Source of the DNA: Clostridiales bacterium
GTDB lineage: Bacteria; Bacillota; Clostridia; Peptostreptococcales; Natronincolaceae
Reading direction: 5' to 3'
NCBI GenBank assembly: GCA_012800145.1
Contig: JAAZJW010000282.1
Coordinates: 1-13,979 of the forward strand
Length of the DNA: 13,979 nt
This document shows positions 1-7,809 of this stretch, piece after piece. Below the pieces are notes generated by a model, which saw nothing but the letters and a program-made list of their open reading frames with translations, was not told where the DNA came from and ran no database searches. The translations under genes were made by a program, and so were the position numbers. Positions within the stretch are counted from its first letter, which is position 1; each line of letters opens with the position of its first letter.

Positions 1-1
1 T

Positions 2-52
2 AAAAAAACCATAATCTACAAAGCTGTGTTTTTAACAGTTTGGTGATTATGG
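2..52 (-). terminator. Intrinsic terminator of tRNA-Leu(CAA)
   Basis: Read on the minus strand, an 8-bp stem (CCATAATC, + strand 45-52, with GATTATGG, + strand 9-16) is followed at once by a run of seven T (the A run at + 2-8). Inside the long loop a smaller CTGT/ACAG hairpin can stack. The hairpin begins 14 nt past the CCA end of the tRNA, where a stable-RNA terminator is expected. Confidence 0.75.
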
Positions 53-65
53 ATTGCCTGCTGAT

Positions 66-152
66 TGGTGCCGGTGGTGGGACTCGAACCCACACGTCCT
101 TGCGGACAACGGATTTTGAGTCCGTCTCGTCTGCCAGTTCCAACACACCGGC
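66..152 (-). tRNA. tRNA-Leu(CAA)
   Basis: On the minus strand this 87-nt sequence folds as a class II tRNA. The acceptor stem GCCGGTG pairs perfectly with CACCGGC, followed by discriminator A and an encoded CCA (+ 66-68). The anticodon stem ACGGA/TCCGT holds the loop CTCAAAA, so the anticodon is CAA (+ 116-118) and it reads UUG. The variable arm TGTCCGCAAGGACG forms its own stem, as in leucine tRNAs, and the T arm carries TTCGAGT. Discriminator A and the long variable arm fit leucine identity. It has its own promoter (209-237) and terminator (2-52), so it is a single-tRNA transcription unit. Confidence 0.97.
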
Positions 153-208
153 AGTGTATCTTATTTATCTTATATTATTAGTTATGGTATACACTCCAGT
201 CATAGAAG

Positions 209-237
209 ATATTAACATAGCTTATTTATTATGTCAA
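209..237 (-). promoter_or_regulatory. Sigma-A promoter for tRNA-Leu(CAA)
   Basis: On the minus strand a perfect -35 box TTGACA (+ 232-237) is separated by 17 nt from the -10 box TAATAT (+ 209-214). Transcription would start near + 202 and give a leader of about 50 nt before the mature tRNA end at 152. Confidence 0.8.
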
Positions 238-467
238 CCAATACTTTTTAACTGTGTGTTCTGTTCCTTTCCTATGGAAATTCACCCCATAGGTGGAAAG
301 TAAAACCGATGTTTGAATATTCTATCCATAAGAATGAGGATGGGTTTTAAGTTGTTTGAGACCGCTAAAAAGTAAAAAAACTCAAAACCGATCATGTAAA
401 AAATAGTTGTTGGACATTTGCCCTTTTTTTGATATTGTTGATATTGAAAAAGGAATAAAATCGAAAA
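238..467. other. Intergenic region between the tRNA-Leu promoter and the sigma factor promoter
   Basis: I see no credible coding region here. The one visible structure is an imperfect hairpin at 267-300: CTTTCC then TATGG pair with CCATA and GGAAAG, with a 3-nt bulge. No T run follows on either strand, so it is not an obvious terminator. The divergent genes on either side have their own promoters at its edges. Confidence 0.5.
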
Positions 468-468
468 A

Positions 469-493
469 GGAACAGATTTCTGAGGAAAACGTC
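469..493 (+). promoter_or_regulatory. ECF-sigma-type promoter of the sigma/anti-sigma operon
   Basis: A -35-like GGAAC (469-473) is followed after 16 nt by CGTC (490-493). ECF sigma factors characteristically use an AAC-centred -35 and a CGTC/CGTA-type -10 at about this spacing. Transcription would start near 500, just ahead of the ribosome binding site at 517-522. The position suggests the sigma factor activates its own operon, which is common in the family. The autoregulation is inferred from motif and position. Confidence 0.6.
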
Positions 494-529
494 AAATACA
501 GTAGGAGAGCCGAGAAGGGAGGAAAAATT

Positions 530-1114
530 TTGGATTCACGGGAAGTCTCCCTAATTAAGCAATCAAAGGCGGGAAATATAGAAAGTTTTGAACAACTGAT
601 TGCCAAACATCAAAAAAGAGCATTTAATATTGCATACCGTATGCTGGGGAATCCGGAGGATGCCAATGATGTCACCCAAGAGGCCCTGGTAAAGGCATAC
701 AAGGGAATCAAAAATTTCAAGGGGAAAAGTAGTTTTTCTACTTGGTTATATACGATTGTAAACAATGCATGTATAGATTTTATTCGTAAAAATAGAAAAG
801 CTAATATAGTATACCTGGATCAGGAATATGAGACGGAAGAAGGTGCTTATAAAATACAACTGAGTAACAATGAAAACACACCGGAACAGCTGTTTGAGAA
901 AAAAGCAGTGCAGAAATTAGTGCACAGGTCTATTGGAGAATTGGACTACAACTATAGGAAAATTATTGTTTTGAGGGATATAGAGCACTTCTCATATAGA
1001 GAAATTGCACAAATATTGGGCTGTCCCGAAGGCACCGTGAAATCTAGAATTAGCAGGGCGAGAAATAACCTGAAGGCTATAATTGGGGAAAAGCTAAGGG
1101 ATTGGGAGGAGTGA
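530..1114 (+). CDS. ECF (group 4) RNA polymerase sigma factor, SigW-like
   Basis: A 194-residue ECF sigma factor that redirects RNA polymerase to a stress or envelope regulon; the regulon is not visible here. Sigma region 2 spans about 21-90, with NPEDANDVTQEALVKAY and then FSTWLYTIVNNACIDFIRKNR. Region 4 spans about 126-182, with RKIIVLRDIEHFSYREIA and the recognition helix CPEGTVKSRISRAR. There is no region 1.1 or 3, as expected for the class. I chose the TTG start at 530: GGGAGG (517-522) sits 7 nt upstream, the length matches SigW-type proteins, and the ECF-like promoter ends just before it. A longer frame opens at 407 with an in-frame ATG, but its extra 41 residues are unlike the family and would run through that promoter. 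The anti-sigma gene follows after 4 nt. Confidence 0.93.
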   Translation: MDSREVSLIKQSKAGNIESFEQLIAKHQKRAFNIAYRMLGNPEDANDVTQEALVKAYKGIKNFKGKSSFSTWLYTIVNNACIDFIRKNRKANIVYLDQEYETEEGAYKIQLSNNENTPEQLFEKKAVQKLVHRSIGELDYNYRKIIVLRDIEHFSYREIAQILGCPEGTVKSRISRARNNLKAIIGEKLRDWEE

Positions 1115-1118
1115 TAAC

Positions 1119-1874
1119 ATGGATTGCAAAGACTTTCAAACATATGGTTCAGCCTATATAGATAATATGCTTTCCGGGGAGGAGAAATCAGATTTTGAAG
1201 ATCATATTAAAAAATGCACAGCTTGCGGTATCACTTTTAAAAATTTAAAAACAATTGTGAAAAGCCTGAGCATGCTTGAAGATGTTGAACTTCCTGTGCA
1301 TTTTTCCGATGAACTGCACAAGAAGCTGGAAAATGCGAAAAACCGTAAACCAAAGTCAATTTTATCCAACAAAAACAGAGTGTTAAAAATCGCGGCAATG
1401 TTGCTGATTTTTGTTCTTTCCCTGCCCTTAATAAATAATTCCTTGAATCATAATAAGGAGTCAAGCCCCCACTTTGTAACGGATGATGCGGTTCAGGAAG
1501 AAGAAAATGCGAATGCCTGTATTGCGCCCGATAGGGCTAAAGGGGAAACTTCAGATGAAGGGGATAATGAAAAGTCCATTATGTCTTTGGAAATGGCGCC
1601 GATAGATAAAAATGAGACGATAGAGGATAAAACAAACAGGAATGTTTCAGAAAAGGAAATGCGAGGAGATGTTGCAAAAGATAAAGGTGAAGGAAATTAT
1701 AATTATACCGGTTCTTCTGAAAAACCAAACGAAGGTGAAAAATCTACCATAAACAATAAAAGTATACAAAGCCTACTGGATGATAAGAATTTAAATGGGG
1801 TGTTCGGTTTAGTTCTTGTATTGGTCCTGGTTACCGGTATAATAGTTTTGATATACAAGATAATTAGAAAATAG
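1119..1874 (+). CDS. zf-HC2 anti-sigma factor, membrane protein
   Basis: A 251-residue protein that probably holds the preceding sigma factor inactive at the membrane. The N-terminal cytoplasmic domain has the zinc-binding anti-sigma signature H29-x3-C33-x2-C36, with a further Cys at position 3. A hydrophobic segment lies at about 90-107 (IAAMLLIFVLSLPLI). A long acidic, Asn/Glu/Lys-rich and probably disordered stretch follows at about 108-225, and a second strongly hydrophobic helix is at about 228-248. Many zf-HC2 anti-sigma factors have a single membrane pass; here the low-complexity linker would lie outside and both ends inside. The start ATG follows GGGAGGAG at the end of the sigma gene, 4 nt past its stop, so the two are probably translationally coupled. 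Pairing with the neighbouring sigma factor is inferred from adjacency. Confidence 0.88.
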   Translation: MDCKDFQTYGSAYIDNMLSGEEKSDFEDHIKKCTACGITFKNLKTIVKSLSMLEDVELPVHFSDELHKKLENAKNRKPKSILSNKNRVLKIAAMLLIFVLSLPLINNSLNHNKESSPHFVTDDAVQEEENANACIAPDRAKGETSDEGDNEKSIMSLEMAPIDKNETIEDKTNRNVSEKEMRGDVAKDKGEGNYNYTGSSEKPNEGEKSTINNKSIQSLLDDKNLNGVFGLVLVLVLVTGIIVLIYKIIRK

Positions 1875-1925
1875 TGTTTAATTTTGCCGACCCAATAAGG
1901 ATGTCAAAGGAAAGGGGAATCATCC

Positions 1926-4625
1926 ATGGAAGAACGCATAATAATTATAGATGGGAATAGTCTGGTAAACAGGGCCTTTTATGCCTTGCCACCATTGTCG
2001 ACTACCGATGGTATGCAAACAAATGCTATCTACGGATTTTTGACTATGCTATTCAGGGTAATGGAGGATTATAATCCGGATTATATAGGGATAGCCTTTG
2101 ATAAAAAGGCTCCGACTTTTAGACACAAGGAATTCACGGATTATAAGGCAGGCAGAAAGAAGATGGCACCGGAGTTGTTTGCACAAATAGAACCGTTAAA
2201 GGAAATACTGGATGCATTTAATATATACAGAATAGAACTGGAAGGTTTTGAGGCGGATGATTTGATAGGTACCTTATCCGAATATTGCGATAATAAGGGT
2301 ATTGAAACCCTGATTGTAACCGGCGACAAAGATGCATTCCAATTAACAACTGATAGAACCAAGGTGTTATTTACTAAGAGAGGAATAACAAACCTTGAAG
2401 TATATGATAGCAAGAGGGTGCTTGAGGAGTATAAGGTTACACCTGGACAATTTATAGACCTGAAGGGGCTAATGGGCGATAAATCTGACAATATACCCGG
2501 AATTCCCGGGGTTGGGGAAAAAACGGCTGTTAAACTCCTAGAGCAATTTGAAAGTATAGAAAATTTGATTCAAAATACGGAAAAAATCACAGGAGCGAAA
2601 TTAAAAGAAAGGGTCGAATCCAACAAAGAACAAGCAGTTTTAAGTAAGAAATTAGCTACTATAGTTACAAATGTTCCAATAAGTATAAATTTAGATCAAT
2701 TAAAAAAACGGGAAGCAAATTATGAAAAGTTGATGAAATTGTTTAGGCGGTATGAGTTTAACAGTCTCATTCCCAGGATTGAAAAGGACATGGAACAACC
2801 GGATAAAATTGGTGGGGACATAGGTATGGCAAAAACCGCTTCAAAAGAAAACATATCTGAAGTTACAGATATAGATGAATTAAAAACCATGATAAACGAA
2901 GTAAGAGAACATGGGACTATTACATTGAAAACAATTACAGAAGGGAAAAACATCATAACAGATGATATAATACATTTAGCTGCAACTGTTACAGGGGACA
3001 CACAATACTATATAAATTTTAAGAGCTTCAAAGATGAACAGGGACTTCTAGGTATTTTAAAAGAGATTTTGGAAGATGATAGGGTTAAAAAAATAGGCCA
3101 TGATCTGAAAAAGGAAATTGTCCATTTTTATCGTTATGGTATCAATATATCTAACCTGCATTTTGATATCATGATAGGTGAATATTTGATTGACCCCGCA
3201 AGGTCTAGCTACAACTTAAAAGATTTGGCTTCACAATACTTGGGGCGGGAAATTGCTAGTGAATTGGGCTTGTTGGATAGGCGAGGAAACCAAATTTCTT
3301 TATGGGAAACGTCCGAAAATGGGCACAAAAAATTAATTTGTAGTCAAGTCAGAGCTATTAACGGAATATATCACTCTGTCAGGGAGAGACTAAAAAATCT
3401 GGATTTAGAAGAGCTTTATTATAATATAGAATTGCCCCTGGTTGAGGTGCTGGCATCTATGGAATTCCGGGGAATTAAGGTAGATAAGAATATACTATTA
3501 GATTTGGAAATAGAATTCAGAGAAAAAATAGAACAGTTAACAGAGGAAATTTATAATCTTACAGGCGAACGGTTTAATATAAATTCACCAAAACAGTTAG
3601 GTGAGGTACTTTTCGATAAATTAGGGTTGCCACCCATAAAAAGGACAAAGACAGGATATTCTACTAATGCGGAAGTGCTAGAAAAATTATATGATAAACA
3701 TTATGTTATTCCCAAAATATCAGAATACAGACAAATTTCAAAATTAAAATCCACGTATGTAGACGGATTGCTGGGTATTATAAATCCCGTTACAAATCGC
3801 ATACATTCCAGTTTTAATCAGACAGTTGTAAGTACGGGAAGGATATCCAGCACGGAACCGAATTTGCAGAATATACCCATAAGACTGGATATGGGGAAAA
3901 GGATACGAAAGGTGTTTATTTGTGAAAAGGAGCATGTATTTATCGATGCAGACTATTCCCAGATTGAGCTTCGGGTGCTTGCACATATTGCCAATGACGA
4001 AAATTTAATAGATGCCTTTGTAAAAAACCAAGATATACACAAAAGAACAGCTTCTGAAATATTTAAGGTTCCCATGGATGAAGTAACACCTAGAATGAGG
4101 AACAGCGCAAAGGCAGTCAATTTCGGTATTGTTTACGGGATAAGTGATTTTGGTTTATCCCGAAACCTGGATATATCTGTGCACAGAGCAAAACAGTATA
4201 TAGACGGCTATTTTGAAAAATATCCATCTATAAAACACTATATGGAAAACACTATCAGGGAGGCCGAGGAGAAGGGATATGTTTCCACAATTTTTCATAG
4301 AAGAAGATACCTGCCCGAGTTAAGGTCATCCAACTCAAATGTTCGTAATTTTGGAGAACGTATGGCCATGAACACGCCAATCCAGGGGAGCGCCGCGGAC
4401 ATTATAAAGATTGCCATGATTAAAATATACAAGGCATTGAAGGAAGGAAATTTTGAAGCCAAACTGGTTCTTCAGGTACATGACGAGTTATTAATAGAAT
4501 GTCCTGAAAATGAAATGGAGGCTGTAACCGAAATGTTGCGGGAATCTATGGAAAATGCCGTTAAAATGTCGGTGCCCTTAAAGGTAGATATATCTTACGC
4601 CAATAATTGGTATGATATAAATTAA
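1926..4625 (+). CDS. polA: DNA polymerase I
   Basis: An 899-residue DNA polymerase I for Okazaki fragment processing and gap filling. The 5' nuclease domain (about 1-290) shows IIDGNSLVNRAFYALP, EADDLIGTLS, VTGDKDAFQL and a helix-hairpin-helix region (DKSDNIPGIPGVGEKTA). The middle domain (about 310-490) has the 3'-5' exonuclease fold, but the catalytic acidic residues look lost: the exo I position reads TLKTITEG instead of a DxE motif and exo II reads GHDLKKE. The polymerase domain is complete: motif A DADYSQIELR with D676, the O helix with R725, K729, F733 and Y737, and motif C VHDELL with H852 and D853. Loss of proofreading is usual in Bacillus and Clostridia PolA. coaE follows after 11 nt. 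The start ATG has an AAGGGG ribosome binding site. Confidence 0.97.
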   Translation: MEERIIIIDGNSLVNRAFYALPPLSTTDGMQTNAIYGFLTMLFRVMEDYNPDYIGIAFDKKAPTFRHKEFTDYKAGRKKMAPELFAQIEPLKEILDAFNIYRIELEGFEADDLIGTLSEYCDNKGIETLIVTGDKDAFQLTTDRTKVLFTKRGITNLEVYDSKRVLEEYKVTPGQFIDLKGLMGDKSDNIPGIPGVGEKTAVKLLEQFESIENLIQNTEKITGAKLKERVESNKEQAVLSKKLATIVTNVPISINLDQLKKREANYEKLMKLFRRYEFNSLIPRIEKDMEQPDKIGGDIGMAKTASKENISEVTDIDELKTMINEVREHGTITLKTITEGKNIITDDIIHLAATVTGDTQYYINFKSFKDEQGLLGILKEILEDDRVKKIGHDLKKEIVHFYRYGINISNLHFDIMIGEYLIDPARSSYNLKDLASQYLGREIASELGLLDRRGNQISLWETSENGHKKLICSQVRAINGIYHSVRERLKNLDLEELYYNIELPLVEVLASMEFRGIKVDKNILLDLEIEFREKIEQLTEEIYNLTGERFNINSPKQLGEVLFDKLGLPPIKRTKTGYSTNAEVLEKLYDKHYVIPKISEYRQISKLKSTYVDGLLGIINPVTNRIHSSFNQTVVSTGRISSTEPNLQNIPIRLDMGKRIRKVFICEKEHVFIDADYSQIELRVLAHIANDENLIDAFVKNQDIHKRTASEIFKVPMDEVTPRMRNSAKAVNFGIVYGISDFGLSRNLDISVHRAKQYIDGYFEKYPSIKHYMENTIREAEEKGYVSTIFHRRRYLPELRSSNSNVRNFGERMAMNTPIQGSAADIIKIAMIKIYKALKEGNFEAKLVLQVHDELLIECPENEMEAVTEMLRESMENAVKMSVPLKVDISYANNWYDIN

Positions 4626-4636
4626 GGGGTGGTTTT

Positions 4637-5236
4637 ATGACAATCATAATAGGGCTTACAGGAGGAATTGCTAGTGGCAAAACTACAGTATCAAATATTC
4701 TGAGGGAATTGGGTGCTATTATTATAGATGCAGATGAAATCTCAAGGAAAATAGTAGAAAAGGGTAAACCCGCATTGGATGAAATCAGAGAATATTTTGG
4801 GGAAAAAGTTTTACTTGAAAATGGGGAACTTAATCGCAAAAAACTTGGAGATATTGTTTTTGATAATGCCGAAGAGCTAAGAAAATTAAGTGAAATTACC
4901 CTCCCTTATATTGTCGAAGAAATTACTGATGAGATAAATTTGTGCAAAGAAACATATAATGACTGTGTCATAGTATTAGACGCAGCCCTACTAATAGAGC
5001 AAAATTTAATGTATTTAGTTGAAGAAATCTGGCTTGTTGTTGCACCGAGGGAAACACAATTTGAACGTTTAGTTGAAAGAGAAGACATTAGTAGAGATGG
5101 AGCTGAAAAACGCATAGATGCACAAATGTCTCCTGAACATAAAAAGAAATATGCCCATAAAATTATAGATAATTCAAAAGATTTGGACCATCTGCGGGCG
5201 CAGATAGAGGCAAACTGGAAAAGGGTGACCGGGTAA
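4637..5236 (+). CDS. coaE: Dephospho-CoA kinase
   Basis: A 199-residue cytoplasmic kinase that phosphorylates the ribose 3'-hydroxyl of dephospho-CoA with ATP, the last step of coenzyme A synthesis. The Walker A loop GGIASGKT is at 9-16. It is followed by IIDADEISRKIVEKGKPAL, the conserved Asp region that contacts the substrate, and by VLDAALLIEQNLMYLVEEIWLVV, the family's core strand with its acidic motif. The lid region contains RLVEREDISRDGAEKRIDAQ. The length is normal for CoaE. AGGGGTGG sits just before the ATG, and the gap from polA is 11 nt; a polA-coaE order is common in Firmicutes. It is probably co-transcribed with the genes on both sides. Confidence 0.95.
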   Translation: MTIIIGLTGGIASGKTTVSNILRELGAIIIDADEISRKIVEKGKPALDEIREYFGEKVLLENGELNRKKLGDIVFDNAEELRKLSEITLPYIVEEITDEINLCKETYNDCVIVLDAALLIEQNLMYLVEEIWLVVAPRETQFERLVEREDISRDGAEKRIDAQMSPEHKKKYAHKIIDNSKDLDHLRAQIEANWKRVTG

Positions 5237-5258
5237 TATTTTTAGGTGGTTGTAGTTT

Positions 5259-5825
5259 ATGTTGATCTTGGGTAGAGGATGTCTCAGATTTTTGATATTC
5301 ATTTTGTTATTGATTATCATCATTATTGCATTTCAGAATATAAAGTGGCTCATGAGGACAATCTATCCCATTCATTATCATGACCTGATTGGAAAATATT
5401 CTAAAATCTATGAAATAGATCCCTATTTGGTTTTAGCCATAATGAAAAATGAAAGCAGGTTCAACCCCAACGCAGTTTCAAGAAAAAACGCAAGAGGATT
5501 GATGCAGATAGCACCCATTACAGGGAAATGGGCTTCTAAGGAATTAGAAATACCAAGCTATTCTGAAGATATGCTTTTCCAGCCCGAACTAAATATACAA
5601 TTCGGCACCTGGTATTTAAATGTATTAAAACAGGAATTTGGCAATAATATTGAATTAATGGTAGTTGGATATAATGCAGGGAACGGAAATGTAAAAAAGT
5701 GGTTAAATAATCCGAAGTATAGTAAAGACGGTAAAACACTATATAGAATTCCTTTTAACGAAACCAGAATTTATAAAAAAAAGGTTTTGAGAGACTACAA
5801 AATATATACCAGAATTTATAAATAA
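5259..5825 (+). CDS. Membrane-anchored lytic transglycosylase, SLT domain
   Basis: A 188-residue cell-wall enzyme predicted to cleave peptidoglycan glycan strands with formation of 1,6-anhydro-muramic ends. An uncleaved N-terminal membrane segment at about 9-26 (FLIFILLLIIIIIAF) would anchor it facing outward. The goose-type/Slt catalytic domain covers about 38-185. The catalytic Glu is E65 in KNESRFNPNAVS, with the GLMQI motif at 80-84 and the YNAG motif at 138-141. The length is typical of the short single-domain clostridial members found next to coaE. AGGTGG lies upstream of the ATG, 22 nt after coaE. It resembles the Slt70 C-terminal domain rather than a spore-specific enzyme; its exact role (growth, sporulation or secretion) cannot be told from the sequence. 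Confidence 0.9.
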   Translation: MLILGRGCLRFLIFILLLIIIIIAFQNIKWLMRTIYPIHYHDLIGKYSKIYEIDPYLVLAIMKNESRFNPNAVSRKNARGLMQIAPITGKWASKELEIPSYSEDMLFQPELNIQFGTWYLNVLKQEFGNNIELMVVGYNAGNGNVKKWLNNPKYSKDGKTLYRIPFNETRIYKKKVLRDYKIYTRIYK

Positions 5826-5870
5826 GGCAGATTATATGAAATTGACTCTATATATACGAGGGGGATTAGA

Positions 5871-7487
5871 GTGAAAAGCTTGAAATGTATCAGCATTATC
5901 TTATTGGTGCTACTGTTGATTACTGCCTGCAATTCTAATACTGACATAATAAACGGAGAAACAGGGAAAGAAACATCAGGAAACCGAAACCCGATAGATG
6001 GTGGAACAGTAACTGTGTCTACTACCAGATTCCAGACACTGAATCCATTATTTAATAGGAATAATGATTTATATCAGATTCATCATTTATTATATGAGGG
6101 CCTGGTTACCTTCAGAGAGGACATGAGCGTAAAACCGTTGTTAGCTGAAAGTTGGAAATTTAACGGAGCGGAAAGTGTAGATTTTAAATTAAGGGCAGGA
6201 GTAAAATGGCATGATGGGCAGCCCCTGATTATAGAAGATGTAATATTTACGTTTAATACAATAAGAGGGAGTATCAGGGGTCTCGATAGGATTTCAATAT
6301 ACAGAGAATCACTGGAAAATATAAAGGATATTGTTAAAATTGATGAAAATACTATAAGGGTTATTGTATCAGACAATGTAGCCAATATACTTGAAACTAT
6401 GACCTTTCCTATTTTACCGAAGCATGTTTTTCAGAACAATCAGGCACAACTTCTAAAACAGGATGATTTGAATGTTGTTGGAACAGGAATGTACAAAATA
6501 AAAGAATATGAAAAAACCAGGAGGATTTCCTTGGTTCGCAATAATGATTACTGGGGGGACAGGCCTTATATTGAAGAAATTAATGTTCTTATTGTCCCGG
6601 ACGAGGAAGCTCAATTATCCCTATTCGAGAATGGAGATATAGATTTTGTGCATACACGTATTGTTGACTGGGGGAAATATACAGATGACAAGACAATAAG
6701 ACACGCAGAATTTATTATACCTGATTATGAATTCATGGGGATTAATTTTAGAAAAAATATTTTAAACGATGTAAACATTAGAAAAGCAATAGCCTATGGC
6801 ATTGACAGGGAGAAAATTATTGATAACGTTTATTTAGGACATGCTACGGTAGCAGACTATCCTGTTATGCCTAATTCGTGGCTCTATGATTACGATAAAG
6901 TTCAACTTGGGTTTAATCCTAATCTGGCAGCAACTTTTTTGGACAAGGCAGGCTATATGTTAAGGGGAAATAATGACCTCAGGACAAATGAAAAGGGTGA
7001 AATTATAAATCTTAAACTAGTTACTAATACAGGCAACCCACTAAGGAATCAGACCGCACTATTCATTCAGGAAGACTTAAATAAAATAGGTATACAATTA
7101 GAGATTGAATTTTTAGAATGGGACGACCTGAAAGGACAGATTACTACCAACAGTTATGACCTATTTTTAGGGGGTTGGGAGCTATCGTATATACCGGATA
7201 TTACAGATATGTTTCATTCGTCTGTAAAAGGCAGTGCTAATTTTGTTGCCTATAATAATGAGGAGTTGGATGCTCTTCTGGATACCTATTTAATCGATAC
7301 TAACCCAATATCAAAAAAACAAAAATTTAGTGATTTAGAAGAACATATAGTCAGAGATTTGCCATATATTAGTTTGTTCTTTAAAAATGGTGCAATAATA
7401 ATGAATAAAAAAATAAAGGGTGATTTAGAGCCCCACAGATATAATGTTTTTTCAAACATCAATAATTGGTATATCAACACTGAGTAA
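5871..7487 (+). CDS. ABC transporter substrate-binding lipoprotein, family 5 (peptide/nickel type)
   Basis: A 538-residue extracellular solute-binding protein of the OppA/DppA/AppA family. The start is GTG at 5871 behind GAGGGGG. The signal peptide ends in the lipobox LITAC, so Cys20 would be lipidated and the protein tethered to the outer face of the membrane. The family signature is clear: AESWKFNGAESVDFKLRAGVKWHDGQPL and then EDVIFTFN (about 92-129). Later segments include IRKAIAYGIDREKII and YDLFLGGWELSYIPD. Usual ligands are oligopeptides, though nickel, haem and sugars occur. No permease or ATPase gene lies in the window, so it either serves a transporter encoded elsewhere or acts as a sensor or chaperone-like protein. 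It sits 45 nt after the transglycosylase gene and is probably the last gene of the polA transcript. Confidence 0.92.
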   Translation: MKSLKCISIILLVLLLITACNSNTDIINGETGKETSGNRNPIDGGTVTVSTTRFQTLNPLFNRNNDLYQIHHLLYEGLVTFREDMSVKPLLAESWKFNGAESVDFKLRAGVKWHDGQPLIIEDVIFTFNTIRGSIRGLDRISIYRESLENIKDIVKIDENTIRVIVSDNVANILETMTFPILPKHVFQNNQAQLLKQDDLNVVGTGMYKIKEYEKTRRISLVRNNDYWGDRPYIEEINVLIVPDEEAQLSLFENGDIDFVHTRIVDWGKYTDDKTIRHAEFIIPDYEFMGINFRKNILNDVNIRKAIAYGIDREKIIDNVYLGHATVADYPVMPNSWLYDYDKVQLGFNPNLAATFLDKAGYMLRGNNDLRTNEKGEIINLKLVTNTGNPLRNQTALFIQEDLNKIGIQLEIEFLEWDDLKGQITTNSYDLFLGGWELSYIPDITDMFHSSVKGSANFVAYNNEELDALLDTYLIDTNPISKKQKFSDLEEHIVRDLPYISLFFKNGAIIMNKKIKGDLEPHRYNVFSNINNWYINTE

Positions 7488-7598
7488 TAAAATCCAACAT
7501 AGATGACACAGAAGGATGATGGGTTGTGGGGAAATTATTGTCCCGACAACACATGGAGTTGTCCTTTTATGCCTAGATTCTATCAGAAACAGGACATG
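7488..7598. other. Non-coding stretch after the binding-protein gene, with alternative hairpins
   Basis: No gene is supported. A 63-codon frame opening at 7503 lacks a convincing ribosome binding site or any family resemblance. Two short hairpins share bases: TTGTGGGG (7524-7531) can pair with CCCGACAA (7542-7549) with one G-G mismatch, while GACAAC (7545-7550) can pair with GTTGTC (7558-7563), followed by CTTTT. The second could be a weak terminator for the upstream gene. Confidence 0.35.
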
Positions 7599-7627
7599 TT
7601 GACATGTGAAATAAAAAATATTATAAT
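7599..7627 (+). promoter_or_regulatory. Perfect-consensus sigma-A promoter of the tRNA-Leu(GAG) unit
   Basis: The -35 box TTGACA (7599-7604) and -10 box TATAAT (7622-7627) both match consensus exactly, with the ideal 17-nt spacing. Transcription should start near 7634. No protein gene follows, so the product is the leader plus tRNA-Leu(GAG), ending at the terminator at 7946-7997. A promoter this strong is typical of stable RNA. Confidence 0.85.
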
Positions 7628-7633
7628 GGATAA

Positions 7634-7666
7634 GGTGGTCTTATTCACAGACTCGGTAAGAACACC
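7634..7666 (+). other. Stem-loop at the 5' end of the tRNA-Leu(GAG) precursor
   Basis: GGTGGTCTTA (7634-7643) pairs with TAAGAACACC (7657-7666) at nine of ten positions, with a 13-nt loop. The hairpin begins at the predicted transcription start, so it would cap the 5' end of the primary transcript. It may protect the precursor or affect processing; its function is unknown. Confidence 0.5.
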
Positions 7667-7738
7667 CATATTTCTTACAGCGATAATTGTTTAGTGATTT
7701 TATTAATACATTGGGGGAAATAGATAACACGGTATGAT

Positions 7739-7809
7739 GCAGTGGTGGTGGAGTTGGTATACACGTATGTTTGCAGTGACAACTACTCGGTGATAGTGTT
7801 ACGAGACAA
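7739..7809 (+). pseudogene. Degenerate tRNA-Leu-like sequence
   Basis: The 5' part matches the complete tRNA-Leu(GAG) lying 97 nt downstream. Aligned without gaps, 24 of 31 positions from 7734 to 7764 agree with 7831 to 7861, including ATGATGCAG and the D-arm segments TGG, GGA and TGGTA. At the exact anticodon position stands GCA (7773-7775) preceded by two T. The 3' half has decayed: the anticodon stem does not pair, only a loose T-arm resemblance (GTTACGAGAC) remains, and no CCACTGC is present to close the acceptor GCAGTGG. A working tRNA is therefore very unlikely. It lies inside the predicted leader of the tRNA-Leu(GAG) precursor. The 3' boundary is approximate. Confidence 0.55.

Noticed and set aside
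267..300. Imperfect hairpin as a terminator
   Set aside because: There is no T run on either side and no gene ending nearby.
40..303. 87-codon + strand frame
   Set aside because: It runs across tRNA-Leu(CAA) and its promoter on the other strand, has no ribosome binding site and no family resemblance.
407..529. N-terminal extension of the sigma factor from the ATG at 407
   Set aside because: The extra 41 residues do not fit the family and the ECF-like promoter and ribosome binding site lie inside this stretch; TTG 530 is better supported.
5841..5858. TTGACT followed by TATATA as a promoter for the binding-protein gene
   Set aside because: The spacing is far too short, and at 17 nt there is no -10 box.
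7503..7694. 63-codon + strand frame between the binding-protein gene and tRNA-Leu(GAG)
   Set aside because: It lacks a good ribosome binding site, has no recognisable domain, and contains the perfect promoter at 7599-7627 within it.
7739..7809. Functional tRNA with anticodon GCA (Cys)
   Set aside because: The anticodon stem does not pair and there is no 3' acceptor strand or CCA, so it is treated as a relic.
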